Below are positions 1 to 13,151 of a stretch of DNA of 64,000 nt, piece after piece. The number at the start of each line of letters is the position of its first letter. Within the stretch, counting starts at the first letter, position 1. The translations under genes and the position numbers were made by a program. The notes beneath the pieces were generated by a model, which was not told the DNA's origin, made no database searches, and saw only the letters and a list, made by a program, of their open reading frames with translations. Source of the DNA: Neocallimastix lanati (nom. inval.) (taxonomy: Eukaryota; Neocallimastigomycota; Neocallimastigomycetes; Neocallimastigales; Neocallimastigaceae). The DNA lies in contig JACVTC010000022.1 of NCBI GenBank assembly GCA_016946835.1, positions 167,501 to 231,500 of the forward strand, read 5' to 3'.

Positions 1-60
1 ATAAATAGAAATTAATATCTTTAATATGAAAACCAATTATTCAATATTTTAATATAAAAT

Positions 61-1230
61 TTATAAATATTTCGGGACAATTTCAATTTGAAATTTACTT
101 TTCATTTCATTTTCGTTAATAGAAAAAAGTGACCACCAATTCTTGTTGCCATTACAATATATTTGTTCCCCTATCATTTTAGCGGAAATATATATAACGG
201 CAGCAACAATAACATTCCATTTATGTCTTAAGCACATGGTTGTGGTAAGACTATTTTTTTTTTAAAAAAAAAAAGAAAAAAAAAAAAGAAAGAATATATA
301 TTATCATTTAATAAATATTTGAAATTTCTTATGTTCTTAAAATCTTTAAATAAACTTATTTCTATTAAATAAAGATAGTTACCAGTCATTTATAACACAA
401 TAGATATATTTGTTTAATCTTTCAGATGTCTTTAAGACTTTTGTATAATTTTGAACATATGTACTTGGAAGTTCTAATTCTAAATCATAACATATTACTT
501 TTAAAATTTCCATTTCATTATGAACAATATTTCTTTCCCAAGTACCGAAAAGTTTAGGAGTAACTTCAAAATCATTATTTTTCATACTCACTTTAGCACA
601 AGTATTTACTATTTCTTTCATACTACGCATATCCTTAGATTCAAAAAGTTTACAAGCTAAGAATATACAAGCAGAAGCAATATCTTGATATCTACTATCC
701 TGTATTGCTTTACGAACATAATATCTATGCAAAAAGATTGATGCAGAGGATAATACATGATGACCCAACTTTAATTTTAAACAAACAGTTCTAATAAATT
801 GAATAGCTTTTGCTCTTTGAATTAATTCTTCTTCAAAAGAAATATATTCTCTGCAAGGCTTTTTCATAGATTGTAATTCTTCAAAAGTATAAAGCCATTT
901 GTTTTTATTATGTATGACTCTTTTTTCTTTTCTTTCCTTAAGTATATCATTCTTTATATTGTTAACATTACCTAATCCTAGATTATTAGATAATGGAGAT
1001 TTAACATAACTGTGCCCTATACTTTTTTTAACCGGTGGTACTAAATTCTTTTGTTTTGAAGAAACGGATGTTGGGAAAGAAGGTGGATATATATTTTTAT
1101 TTACAGAATTTCTTGGTTTAAATTTTTGTTCATATACATTTGAGGTTTCTGATTTGTAAACCGCCGATTTCGACTTTGGTTGGTATGGATAGTATTTTTG
1201 AGTATTCTGACATTGTGGTTCACTTTTCAT
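61..1230 (-). CDS. Cyclin T/K-like (transcription-type) cyclin, two exons
   Basis: Exon 1 is 1230..383, a 132-bp intron (GT at 382-381, AG at 252-251) follows, and exon 2 is 250..61, ending in TAA. The joined frame gives about 346 aa. Residues 1-110 are a low-complexity Lys/Ser/Pro/Asn leader. The first cyclin fold starts near the WLYTFEEL segment and carries the family-typical runs LGHHVLSSASIFLHRYY and IASACIFLACKLFES. Exon 2 supplies the second fold (CLRHKWNVIVAAVIYISAK, then NWWSLF), which resembles the second repeat of cyclins T, K and L. Such cyclins activate CDK9/CDK12-type kinases that phosphorylate the RNA polymerase II C-terminal domain in the nucleus. The second fold is short and stops soon after the NWW motif. 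The ATG at 1230 is the first in frame. Family assignment is good; choice among T, K or L is open. Confidence 0.85.
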
Positions 1231-4200
1231 AATGCTTTTTTGTTTAAAAAGAATCGTAATTATTTAAAAGTTTTCTTATTTACTTTAATATGATAATTAA
1301 TAAATACTGAGTAAATAAATAAACTTTTATTTTAATAAAAATGATATACTTTTTAAATAAAAAAGATTATTGAAAAATAAAAAAATTGATTAATATCAAT
1401 ATTAATAATTTTAATAATATCTTTCATTAATGATTTATATGTTTTTTTTTAACATATTTATTGACTTAAATATATAGTAATCCTCCTTGTTTTTTATTTA
1501 TTACTATATTAGAATATTTATATTTATATTTTTATTATATTTCTCATTATAATCCTTATTCTTTTTATTTTTTTTTTCTTTTTAACATCTTATTCCACAA
1601 TAATCCTTATATAATACTTTTTATTTTATTTTTTGTTTTCTTTAAAATTCCTCTTCCTCTTTTATAATTTTATCCTCTATTTAATATTTCATCTTTAGTA
1701 TTTTTTAATTTCCATTCTTTTTTTATTTTGACATTATGTATTTTTATAAAGTTTTATACTTCAGGTATTTTATATATTTTTGAGGTTTTGTATTTATTAT
1801 TTATTATTATATTATATATCCTTATTTTTAAATATTAAAACTTATATATAAATATTTATATTTACCTTTAACCTTTATATATTTATAGGTTTTTATTTTT
1901 AATATTTAATTAATATGAAAATTTTTAGTATTAAATTTACAATAAAATGAAAAATAAAAAAATTAAAACAAGTTTAACTTTTTATTTCACTTTCAATTTA
2001 TAAAAAAAATATCTTAGTGTATATATAAAAATATTATACTTTTTATGTTTTATATTTGTAATATAAGAACGAAATTATAATATTTATTCAATAACTAAGT
2101 TTGGTATTAAATCTTGTTTTCTACTCTATATAAATAATAATAGATTTTTCTATTTTATAAAAAGATTTTTTTTTTTTTACTTAATACAGAAATAAATTTA
2201 TTAAAAATATCCTTGGATATATTATTTTTTTTTTGTTTGTATATGAAATTTTTAAATATTTATAAAAAAAAGTGTTAATTTTACTTTTTTAAAATTTAAT
2301 ACAAGTTTAAGCTAAAAACTATTTATTTGTATTTATTTTAATAAGAAAAAAAAATAAATCTTTTTTATGGTCTTACTAAATTATTGAAACATTAAAATTT
2401 ATTTATAATAAAATATGTAGATTTAAAATATTATTTTTGTGAAAAAAAAAAAAAAAATTATTGAGATATAAATGCTTTATTTGAATGAAGAATAATAATA
2501 AAAAATATGTTTAAGTATTTCTTTTTTTATATAAAAAAAAAAAGCTTTATTATTATACTATTTTTATATTTATTAAAAAATATTATTTTATTTAATAATA
2601 AATAAATTTAAGTATATTTTTATTATTTTGTTATGAAAATAACTATATAAAAAAATATGTTTATGTTTTTTTTTTTTTGTTTATATGTTCATAAAGTATA
2701 TTTTTTTTTTCTTTTTTATTTTTTTTTTTTTTTTTAATTTTTTTATTTTTTTTATTGATTAAATATATATAGAATCAAAAGAACAGATTTAAATAGATTA
2801 TAAATATGATAATATTTAAAAAAAGAAAAAAAATATATATTTATTTTAATATTTATTGATTGTTAATGTGATTTTTGGACTTTGATTTATAAATTTTAAT
2901 ATCATAAAATTTATGTTAATCTTTTTATATAGTTCATACGATATTAAGGAAATGTGTTTGAAAAAAAATAAAAATAAAAATAAAATAAAAATAAAAAGGT
3001 GAAATTCTCAAATAAAAAAGAATATACAAAATATTATATAAATTTTTAATATTAAATTCAATTATATATTATTTATTACAATTTATTATAATTAATTTAC
3101 GTATAATATTATATAATTTACATTATATTTCATTACAGTATATATAAATAGGATTTATAATTTATTTATATTTTTTAATAATTTTAATAATTAATATAAA
3201 GCATATTAAAAAATAAATAAATAAAAAAAAAAAACATATAATAAGTAGAAATAAAATTTAGTAATTTTTTTTTTATTGTATATAATTTAATACTATATTC
3301 TTATTAATCATTTAATTTTATATATTATGTAAAATATAATTATATTTTTATTAATAAAATTTAGAATAATTTAATATTTATTTATTTAATTACATATTTA
3401 TCTACTTATTTATTTTACTATTTGATTATTTATTTATAATATTTATTATTCAAAAAAATTTATTAATCTAATAATAATATAAATAAAAAAAAGATTATTT
3501 ATTTTTTAATATTAGATATTTGATTTTATTATAGATTAAGATTTAAAGTTACTTATGATTGTATATTATATGATTAACATTTAATCAAATATTTGATAAT
3601 AATAGTATTATATTATGTATTTATATTATTCATTATTTAATACTATTTATTTATTGAATATATATATAACTAAATCTATATAAATTTAACAAATTTCTAT
3701 TTTTTTCTTTCTATTAATTGGATTTTAGACTCATTAGGATTAGAACTTGTAGGAGCTAATTAAGGAATAATTAAATAATTATTATTTTAATAATTACTAT
3801 TAATTCAAATTTTAATAGCAATATTAATAAATTAATAAATAACAAATAAGCAATAAAGAATTATAATAACTAATATTATTTTAATATTATTATTTATTAT
3901 TATTTTAATTATTAATTATTAATTATTAATTATTAATTATTAATTATTAATTATTAATTATTATTTATTATTTATTATTTATAGTAAATAATTTAAAGCT
4001 CATTAATAGATTAAACCAAAAAACTTTAATAATAAATATAATGTAATGAATTGATTGATATTTGTCGTATATTAATATATATTATGTTATACTATGTAAT
4101 ATATAATAAATATTAATAATTTCATGTTATTTATTAGGATAATAATACGTAACTAGTTACTAATATAGGATAATATGTTTTAAATTTTAAACTAAAATAT

Positions 4201-5134
4201 AATATCTTATAATATATTATAATGTATATAATTATATTTTATTATATATTAATAATAGTAATAACAATATCTAGAAAAAAAAAACCACAAATAAAAAAAA
4301 TGAAAAATTATTATTTTAAACTATTTTATTATTTATCATCAATATATTTGTATCAATATAATACAATATATTATAGAATTAACTAAAAATATAACAAAAT
4401 AAGATTCTTTGATATATTAATGGCCTATACTATAAATAAGAAACAATATATTATTTGATATATAAAAATAATTTGTAATATATTCAATATATTATTTTGT
4501 ATTAAATCAATATATTGGAATATATTTCTTAAGAAATAAAAGTTTATTAGATTTTTATTCTTATTATTTAATTTTAAATGATCAATTTTTTTTTTAAAAA
4601 AATAGATATAAAGCTCTAATTATTAAAAGTCATTTCTATTTTAATATATAAATTGTATATACCGATATATTATTATATATATTAAATTAATATATTATAA
4701 TATTGTAATATATTAATTGTAACTTAATCCTTAAGTTTGGTATTTTTCATCATTTTGTCATAACCAAAAAAAGATTTTATTTTTTGAATTTAATAAAATA
4801 TATAATAAATTGAATAATAAATTATATTTATAGTATTATTTTAATATTGAATATATTATATATTTTATTTATAAATCAATATACTATATATTGATGCAAT
4901 ATAATAATTATATTGTTTGAATAATTTCAATAGTATTAGAATGGATTAAATAAATAGAATTTAAAATATATAGATATAATATAATAATATGTTGAATAAA
5001 TAGAAACAAATATAATCCCAGCTTTGAAACTAAAAATAAAATATAAAGAATGGATGATAAGAAAATATTAATAGAAAAGAAAAACTTTTTCATTGAAATC
5101 TATGAAGATTCTATTGATCCTTTAAAAACGTTAT
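1231..5134. other. AT-rich intergenic DNA, no gene recognised
   Basis: About 3.9 kb of homopolymer-rich, very low-GC sequence separate the cyclin gene from the hairpin at 5135. Short open frames here (for example around 4908-5093) are low-complexity Ile/Leu/Phe/Tyr strings without family features, and I do not call them. The only ordered feature I see is an AATTATT heptamer array near 3906-3962. Confidence 0.6.
3906..3962. repeat. AATTATT heptamer tandem array
   Basis: About eight uninterrupted copies of a 7-bp unit (AATTATT) lie in intergenic DNA. It is a simple satellite and unlike the TAAATAA heptamer of the two larger arrays in the window. Confidence 0.85.
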
Positions 5135-5198
5135 GTATTATTTGTTAATACAATATATGTATTATATTTCATTACATATTTGTATTAACAAATTATAC
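5135..5198. repeat. Long near-perfect inverted repeat (hairpin)
   Basis: The outer arms 5135-5153 and 5180-5198 are 19 bp each and complementary with one mismatch. The inner sequence continues the stem for about 7 bp (ATATGTA against TACATAT), leaving a loop of about 11 nt. The total stem is about 26 bp. Three copies of AATGTACGATA lie just to the right, between about 5229 and 5312. It may be a MITE remnant, a structured RNA or a cruciform; nothing in the sequence decides. Confidence 0.75.
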
Positions 5199-5400
5199 TA
5201 AAGGTCTCTCTATAAAAATTTAGATTATAATGTACGATACAATTCTTTAATTAAATAAATTTCTATATTGTGTAATGTACGATACTTCATAAATGATCAA
5301 TAATGTACGATATGATATACTGTATGTTCTTAAATGATGTAATAGTATCAACCATATGGTATAAAAAAATTTATAAAAGAGCTTTATATTTTTATTTTCC

Positions 5401-5662
5401 TTTTCAATATGTTATACAACAATAATAATTTTCAATATGATATATAATAATTATTTTCAATATGATATGTAATAATAATAATTATTTTCAATATGATATA
5501 TAATAATTATTTTCAATATGATATATAATAAGAATTTTCAATATGATATATATAATAATAATTATTTTCAATATGATATATTTAACTATTTTCAATATGA
5601 TATATATAATAATAAGAATTTTCAATATGATATATAATAATAATTATTTTCAATATGATATG
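5401..5662. repeat. Minisatellite, TTTTCAATATGATATATAAT unit
   Basis: At least ten imperfect tandem copies of a 20-30 bp unit all contain TTTTCAATATGATAT and differ in the number of AAT steps between copies. The open frame running through the right end of the array (5543-5758) is a by-product of the repeat and shows no protein features. Confidence 0.9.
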
Positions 5663-6760
5663 ATAAAAATTAAATTTCTCTATATGAACGTATTTATATC
5701 ACTTTTATTTATTCCAAATTTCTTTTTTAATTTATTATTCATTAAAATTAATATTTAAATATATTAATGTATATATTAATATCATAATAATTATTATAAC
5801 TGTTATTAATATTAAATGATTTTTATGTATATAACATTTATAATCATTAATAATAATATTATTATTAATATAGAAGATTGGTAATAATAATTAATATTTT
5901 TTTTTATTTTTTATTATTATTATTATTATTATTTTTTAATATATCAATATATTAATGTTTTTAATTAATTATTCTATTTAATTTTTATTGTATCATATTT
6001 CGTTTGTAAACACGACTAAAATAATACCAATAATTAAACAACAGGAGCTGAAAATGACCAATCTAATGTTAAACTAATTACTTACTATTATTCTTTTTCT
6101 CATATTAAGTGGATGAATAAGTTTTAAAAATTTAAAGTCACCCTGAAAATAAAATATTAAAAATGAAGGTTAAGGTTAAATGTATAATAAAATAAATAAA
6201 AAAAAATAAAATAGAATAAAATAAAATAAAATAAAATAAACTATACTTTACTAAACTAAACTAAATTAAAATAAAATAAAAAAGAAAAAAAAAATTATAA
6301 ATTATTTTTCTGTATAATTATTATTTAATAATAAACTAAATATAATTCCATTTGATTTATTAATGTTTAAATTAGATTATTAATTAAATTTTAAATAAGC
6401 ATTTTTATAGATAGTTATTTAAAAAATTTTTTTTTATCTTTATTCTATATAGGGGTCAATTACTACACTACAATTGCTTACTACTACTACTACTACTACT
6501 AAAAACAGTTATAATAAATAATAATAATTATAATAATAATAAATAATTATAACAACAATAATAATAATAATAATAATCAAAATTATAATTAATAATAATT
6601 ATAATAATAATTATAATAATAATTATAATAATTATAATTAATAATAATTATAATAATAATAATTATAATAATTATAATTAATAATTAATTATTATTAGTA
6701 TTTTTATAATTATTAGTATTATAATTATAATAATAATAGTAATAATAATTATAACATAAA

Positions 6761-6791
<31 letters not shown>

Positions 6792-8310
6792 TTTAAAATA
6801 ATTTTTTTTTTTTTTTTTTTTTACCCTTAAATACTACTATTAAAAAATACACATATTAAAATTTAAATTTCTTTATTAAATACTTTAATTATATAATTTA
6901 TATTATATATTAATCCATTTTATTGTTTAGCACTAAAGTTTATATTATTAATTACTTAAATAGGAAAATGAAAATATATATACTGACTCTATATATTAAT
7001 TATTAAATAGTGTACATTGAAACGTTAAATTATTCAATTTTTCAATTATATTGTAAAGTATTTAATAACAATGTCTACCAATAATGTATTTTTAATAATT
7101 TATTACTGTTTTATTTATTATGTAATGGTAGTAAATATATTTTTCCATGATGCATGTATTTTGAATGTAAATATTATTTAATACAATATATCCATTTTAA
7201 AGTTGGATGAATACTATAAATAGAAATTATTATGGTCAGGGTAACGATCAAATACTAATTTACATAAACATTAATAAAGAGTAATTGTGATGATAGAGTT
7301 GAAAAATTCAACAATCAAGTAATTATTAAAACATTAATATATAATGGTAAATGGTAGAGAATTACAATGATAAGGTAAGGTAGAAAATTGTTATGGTAAA
7401 GTAATTAATTAAACATTAGTAGAGAATGATTATAAGTAATTTATTTAGTTCGTTCCTTGTGTGATTAATGATGATATAGTTATGATATAGTTTTTAAACA
7501 TGAATAAAAAAAATTTGATAATTATAAAATTTGACTTTTTTAAAATATTAAAAAATATTAATAAAATATTGAAAACAATTATTATAATTTATTCTTATAT
7601 ATTAATATTTATTAATATTTATTATTTATTATTATTTATTATTTATTATTATTTATTATTTATTTTGTTTATTATATATTTATTATCATGTATTATTTAT
7701 TATTATTTATTATTATTTATTATTATTTGTTGATATTACATGTTATATATTATTATTTTATATTATTATTATATATTATTTATTAATTTATGTTATTTTA
7801 AATATTTATTATTTGTTAATTAATTATATTGTAATAATATTTTGATATTAATTAATTAATTGCATTATATTAATAAATATATTTTTTTAATATTATTAAT
7901 AACTTTATAATAAAAAAATTATATATTATTCTTGATATTAAAGTTTGTCATTTATATCATGGGTAAAAAATTTTTTTTTTTACTCAATAAACAATGCATT
8001 GTTAACTTTTCTATGAATAAAATAGCAAAAAAGGACTAATTAATTATTGTTATTATGCTATATATATTATATGTGTATACATTTATGTGATTTATATATT
8101 TGTTTACCAACCAATTATTAATATGGAATTTTAATAGTCAATGATAATAATAAAATAAAAAATAGAATTAACTTATTTAATAAAATTGATATTATTTATT
8201 TATATAAGCGTATAAACAAATTAGAGTATTTAAACGTAAAAAGATGATTATTAAGTTTTTTAATAATTAATTAATAATCATCATAAACTTATTCTATAAT
8301 TATTATTATC

Positions 8311-8345
<35 letters not shown>

Positions 8346-8747
8346 TTATTATATATATTATTATTATCACTATTAATTATTATTACTATTTAATTATTTC
8401 TAATAATATTAATATTATTAAAAAATTATTTGTTATTATAATTAGTATTACTACAAAAAAAAAATACATAAAACATAAATACTATGTATACTACATAAAA
8501 TATATCATTATTATTTATTATTGAGACTCAATTCGTATTCTTCTTTAACCTATTTTCTTAATAGATAGATTTTTCTAATAAAAAGGCCGAAATACTTTTA
8601 TGAATAATACATTAAAAAATTCAGTACTCAGCAATTTAACCTTGGAATAAATGTATATCTGAGCCTCAAACAGTATTTTTATTTAATATTTTTCTTAACA
8701 TAAATTTTTTTATCCATATAAATTATATAAATGATATAGTAAATATT
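5663..8747. other. AT-rich intergenic DNA with AAT-rich microsatellites
   Basis: No gene is recognised. About 6480-6790 is an interrupted (AAT)n / (AATTAT)n block. About 7260-7440 holds three loosely similar segments that each start near AAACATTA and resemble a degenerate repeat of roughly 75-80 bp. About 7610-7735 is TTATTTATTA-rich and produces a spurious open frame. Confidence 0.55.
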
Positions 8748-8848
8748 AAAACTTTTTTTATTCTATAAAAAAAAATTAAAAATTATAGTATAAACTTTTT
8801 TTTATTCTATAAAAAAAAATTAAAAATTATAATATAAACTTTTTTTAA
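8748..8848. repeat. Tandem duplication of a ~45-bp unit
   Basis: The block running from AAACTTTTTTT through TTCTATAAAAA and TTAAAAATTATA occurs twice in direct tandem (about 8748-8791 and 8792-8836). A third partial copy begins at 8837. Differences are limited to homopolymer length and one substitution. Confidence 0.8.
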
Positions 8849-9458
8849 CAAATTACTATTTAAATATGATTATAAATAAAATTTTAACTGTTATTTAAGA
8901 TTTTTGATTATTATTATTATTTTTTTTGTTAATAATAAGGTTATATTAAATATATAACATATATTTATTAATTAATAAATTTATATAATTTGCGGTATTC
9001 TAATCATTTGATTGTTTCAATTACATTAATAAATACGTACTAATAAAAGCCCTAAATAGTAGAAAGATGTCAAGAATAGTTTATTGTTTTATCACCATGT
9101 GAATGCAGGGAAATATATATATATAAATACATAATACTAATAAGCAAGTGATTTACATTTCATAATTGGTTTAAAATTTCCTTAAATTCTTTAATAATTA
9201 ATTTATAATATATTCATAATATTAATCATATTTACATACTTTATTAGTATAAAAAACAGGCTAATGATTTTATCATAGTTTTAATGTTACAATAAAATAA
9301 TATTTAAATCATTTTTATTTATTATTATTATTATTTCCTTTTCATACACATTTAGTTTTATTTATTATTTTAAATGCATTTTTACTATGTCCTTTCTTTT
9401 TTATATAGTAATATATTTAAATTTATGGAATGTAATTATATTCTAACATTATTATAAC

Positions 9459-9489
<31 letters not shown>

Positions 9490-10028
9490 AGGGGAGATTT
9501 ACATATAAAACACATTATAAATTACCACAAGTTAAAATTTTTAATATCAAGTTGAGTCTAATGAATGTTTTATTAAAGTTATATTATTTCTATAAGAAAA
9601 TAATAATTGTTTCATTTCTTAATTAGTATCATTTTCTTTAAAAAAAAAAAAAAAAAAAAAAGCTTATACATTTCACATATGTATAAAATAATATTATTAT
9701 CTTGTGCATATACCATTAGTAATTTAGTATTATGATTTATAATATTAATCACAAAGAACGAATATTATATTTTCTATATTTCCTGGTTCTTGTTTTAAAA
9801 TAATAATAATTTAGTATAGTTTATTAATAATTTAACAATACCAGTATTATTGAAACTAAATTAAGAAAAATAACTAATAATTCAATTTTATTCAATTTTA
9901 CTTGTTGATAATGTCTTGTCATTATTATAAAAATTTAAACGTTAATATACTTTAATAAAAATAGAAAGTTTTAATCAAGTTTAACAACATTACATAAATT
10001 TTCAATTTTTTTTTTTTTTTTTTTTTTT

Positions 10029-10384
10029 TTAATTTTCATCTATTGATTCTACTAGTGTTCCTTGTTCTGTTAATAATTCGGTAATATCAAATATTTTATT
10101 AGTAATTGATAAATGTAAAGTATCTGTATTACCTACATTTTGATTTTCTTGATGTTCGATAATAATAACCTTAATACTATCGAAATCACAGTTGTTATCT
10201 ATTAAAAGATATAAAATATCTCTTAGATGGTGGAATTATTCTGGCTTTATTGATTTATATATAAATATTTCTTTTACTTTATCAATTTTTAATTGTATTC
10301 ATTAGTTACAATATGCTTTTTTTTTTGATTTAAATTTTCTTAATGTAATCTACCAATAGTACAATAATTATCTATATCATTTAT
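10029..10384 (-). pseudogene. Decayed coding sequence, family unknown
   Basis: On the minus strand 10235..10029 is an open 68-codon stretch ending in TAA, without an initiating ATG. Its amino acid composition is balanced (segments HHLRDILYLLIDNNCDFDS and KIFDITELLTEQGTLVES), unlike the Ile/Leu/Asn strings of the surrounding DNA. Further 5' on the same strand, near 10384-10341, a second short coding-like stretch (NDIDNYCTIGRLH) lies before several stops. This looks like the remains of one gene broken by stops and frameshifts. I do not recognise the family. Confidence 0.4.
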
Positions 10385-10779
10385 GCTGAATACTATTAAT
10401 TAAACAGGTAATTTAACCTCATTATGATAATATCATTAAAATTATGTAATTATTACATATGTACATATTAAATAATATATACAACAAATAATTAAATTTT
10501 TTATATTATTTCCACCAATTTCAAAATAGATTTATTATTATAAAATAAAATAAAATAAAATAAAATAAAATAAATAAATAAAAAAAAAAAATAAAAAAAT
10601 TATACATAATACCTTATTATAAACTTTATGTATATCATAAATGATTTACTTTTTTTCCTAAATTAATTGACATTTTATCATTATAAATAACTAGAATGTT
10701 TATCTAACGTTTGACTTTTTAAAATTATATATTGAAACTATTAATGTTAATATAAAATATCATTTTTTGAAATTATTAT

Positions 10780-10812
<33 letters not shown>

Positions 10813-11153
10813 AATATATAAATACTTAAAATTACTACTAAACAAAAAATTTAACATATATAAAAAAAAATTAATGTAAAAAATTATCATTGCGTTCTTA
10901 TTTAGCCAAGTCCATAAGCATCTTTTTTAAAATATATAATTTTCCTTATAACGACTAAGTTTATACCTTAATTGTCCAAAATAATATATCAAATATAGAG
11001 AAAACCAGTTCTCTAGTTTAATAGAGGCATATATTTAAATTTCATTGAAAAGAAAATATTAAATAAAAATAAATAATTTATCCTTTTAATATAATATCAA
11101 GTATTTTGTGTGGAAATAAAAAAAAAAGTAGGAAAAAAGTCCTTTAATAACAT

Positions 11154-11291
11154 ATGGAAATAGTGACAGAATATACTAAATATACCATGATTGAAAACCA
11201 GGTGGAATATTTAGTAAACATGTCAAGTAGTCGAATGTTCTCTATCTCAATCCTGACCTATTGGTTAAATTTATTAAATAATATATATTAA
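11154..11291 (+). other. Short open frame of balanced composition, unclassified
   Basis: A 45-codon ATG-to-TAA frame contains the segment IENQVEYLVNMSSSRMFS. The flanking sequence (about 10890-11275) is also less AT-biased than its surroundings. It could be an exon remnant of a decayed gene or chance. No homology is recognised. Confidence 0.2.
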
Positions 11292-11621
11292 TTTATTAAA
11301 TAATATTTATTAATTTATTTTTTAATATATTAATTTTAATGATTTTTATTTAATGCGTTGTCACAAAGTTTAAAAAGTTTAATTTAAATTAATATATAAA
11401 ATGGAAAAATTAATAATTCAAAATATATAAAAAATATAGTGAATATTAATTTAATTTATAACATAATAATTTTTTTTTTTGTTTATATTGAATGGATTTG
11501 ATTTATTATAAATATAATTAATATTATATTATATCTTCATATTATATATTTTATATATTTTAATAGTTAATTATTATTTAATATTTTTATTAATTTTATC
11601 ATTTACAAATTTAATGAAATA

Positions 11622-12130
11622 ATAAATAAATAATAAATAATAAATAATAAATAATAAATAATAAATAATAAATAATAAATAATAAATAATAAATAATAAA
11701 TAATAAATAATAAATAATAAATAATAAATAATAAATAATAAATAATAAATAATAAATAATAATAAATAATAAATAATAAATAATAAAATAATAAATAATA
11801 AAAATAAATAATAAATAATAAATAATAAAAATAAATAATAAATAATAAATAATAAATAATAAATAATAATAAAAATAATAAATAATAAATAATAATAAAT
11901 AATAAATAATAATAAATAATAATAATAAAAATAAATAATAAATAATAAATAATAAATAATAAATAATTTATAATAAATAATAAATAATTTATAATAAATA
12001 ATAAATAATAAATAATAAATAATAAATAATAAATAATAAATAATAAATAATAAATAATAAATAATAAATAAGAATAAGAATAATAAATAATAAATAATAA
12101 ATAATAAATAATAAATAATAAATAATAACT
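11622..12130. repeat. TAAATAA heptamer satellite (array 1)
   Basis: About 500 bp of a nearly pure 7-bp period (TAAATAA), with occasional one-base slips and short non-repeat interruptions near 11965-11995 and 12070-12085. The open frame on the minus strand (11989-12270) is a translation of the repeat (recurring YLLFIIY) and is not called. The same heptamer in the same orientation forms the array at 42190-42590. Confidence 0.92.
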
Positions 12131-12461
12131 AAATATTTAAATATAAAAAATATATATATAAATATGTAAATATTAGTATTTAAGTATGTAAATATAAAAA
12201 AATATAAATATAAATATAAAAATGTATAAATATATAAATATATAAATATATTAATAGATATAAAACTCATTAAACAATAATTAGAATTTTAAGAATTTTC
12301 GAAACATAAAATATAGAAATATGAATATATAATTAATATAAATATTCTAGAAAGGCTTTTTTTTTTTTATTTAATATTTATAATTTTTAATATTAAAAAA
12401 AAATAAAAACTCTTTTATGCATTTATATTTATACTTTTAATAATTTAAAAAGAAACAAAAT

Positions 12462-12504
<43 letters not shown>

Positions 12505-13151
12505 TATGTTTTTAAAAAAAAATATTTCATTAATTTTTTTTTTTTTTTACTATATATATATTTTTTACTATTTTTATATTTAAAAAAATTTTTTTTTCTT
12601 TTTCATTTATATATAAATATAATATATATTTTTTATATAAATTTATATATATAATACATATAATACATATATTATGGATGTGAAGCATTTCGACATAATT
12701 TATGTATAATCAGCATAAATATTTGTACAATGAATATAAATTATGTAATACGCCACAACTTCAACGTATATTTTTATTTATTGTATTTTAGCATTAAAAA
12801 AATAAAATAAAAACTAAAAAAAATAATAAATAAAAGAATAAATAAGTTTTCTGTTAAGATTTCGTTTTATTTTTATTTATTTTCAATTATTTAATTTTCA
12901 TTTTATTATTATATTTTATTATTAAATATTTAATATTTTATTATTAAATTAATTAAATAATAAAATAAAATTTATTTTAATTTTAATTTTTTATTATTAA
13001 TAAAATTTAAATATTGATATTGATATTAATATAATTTAAACTATATATATTCTAGTTAATTATTTTTATTTATAAATTTAGAGCTTGTTTAATTCTAATA
13101 AACATTTATACCATAAATCAATGATATCATTTTTATCACATTTTTTATCAA
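12131..13151. other. AT-rich intergenic DNA
   Basis: Poly-T tracts (for example 12463-12496) and poly-A runs occur; no gene or organised repeat is recognised between the heptamer satellite and the transposase relic. Confidence 0.6.

Noticed and set aside
3900-3965. CRISPR-like or telomere-like array
   Set aside because: A simple contiguous heptamer without spacers and in the interior of a scaffold; CRISPR does not apply to a eukaryotic nuclear sequence.
4908-5093. 61-aa minus-strand hydrophobic frame
   Set aside because: Low-complexity Phe/Ile/Leu/Tyr string typical of chance frames in this composition; no exon partners seen.
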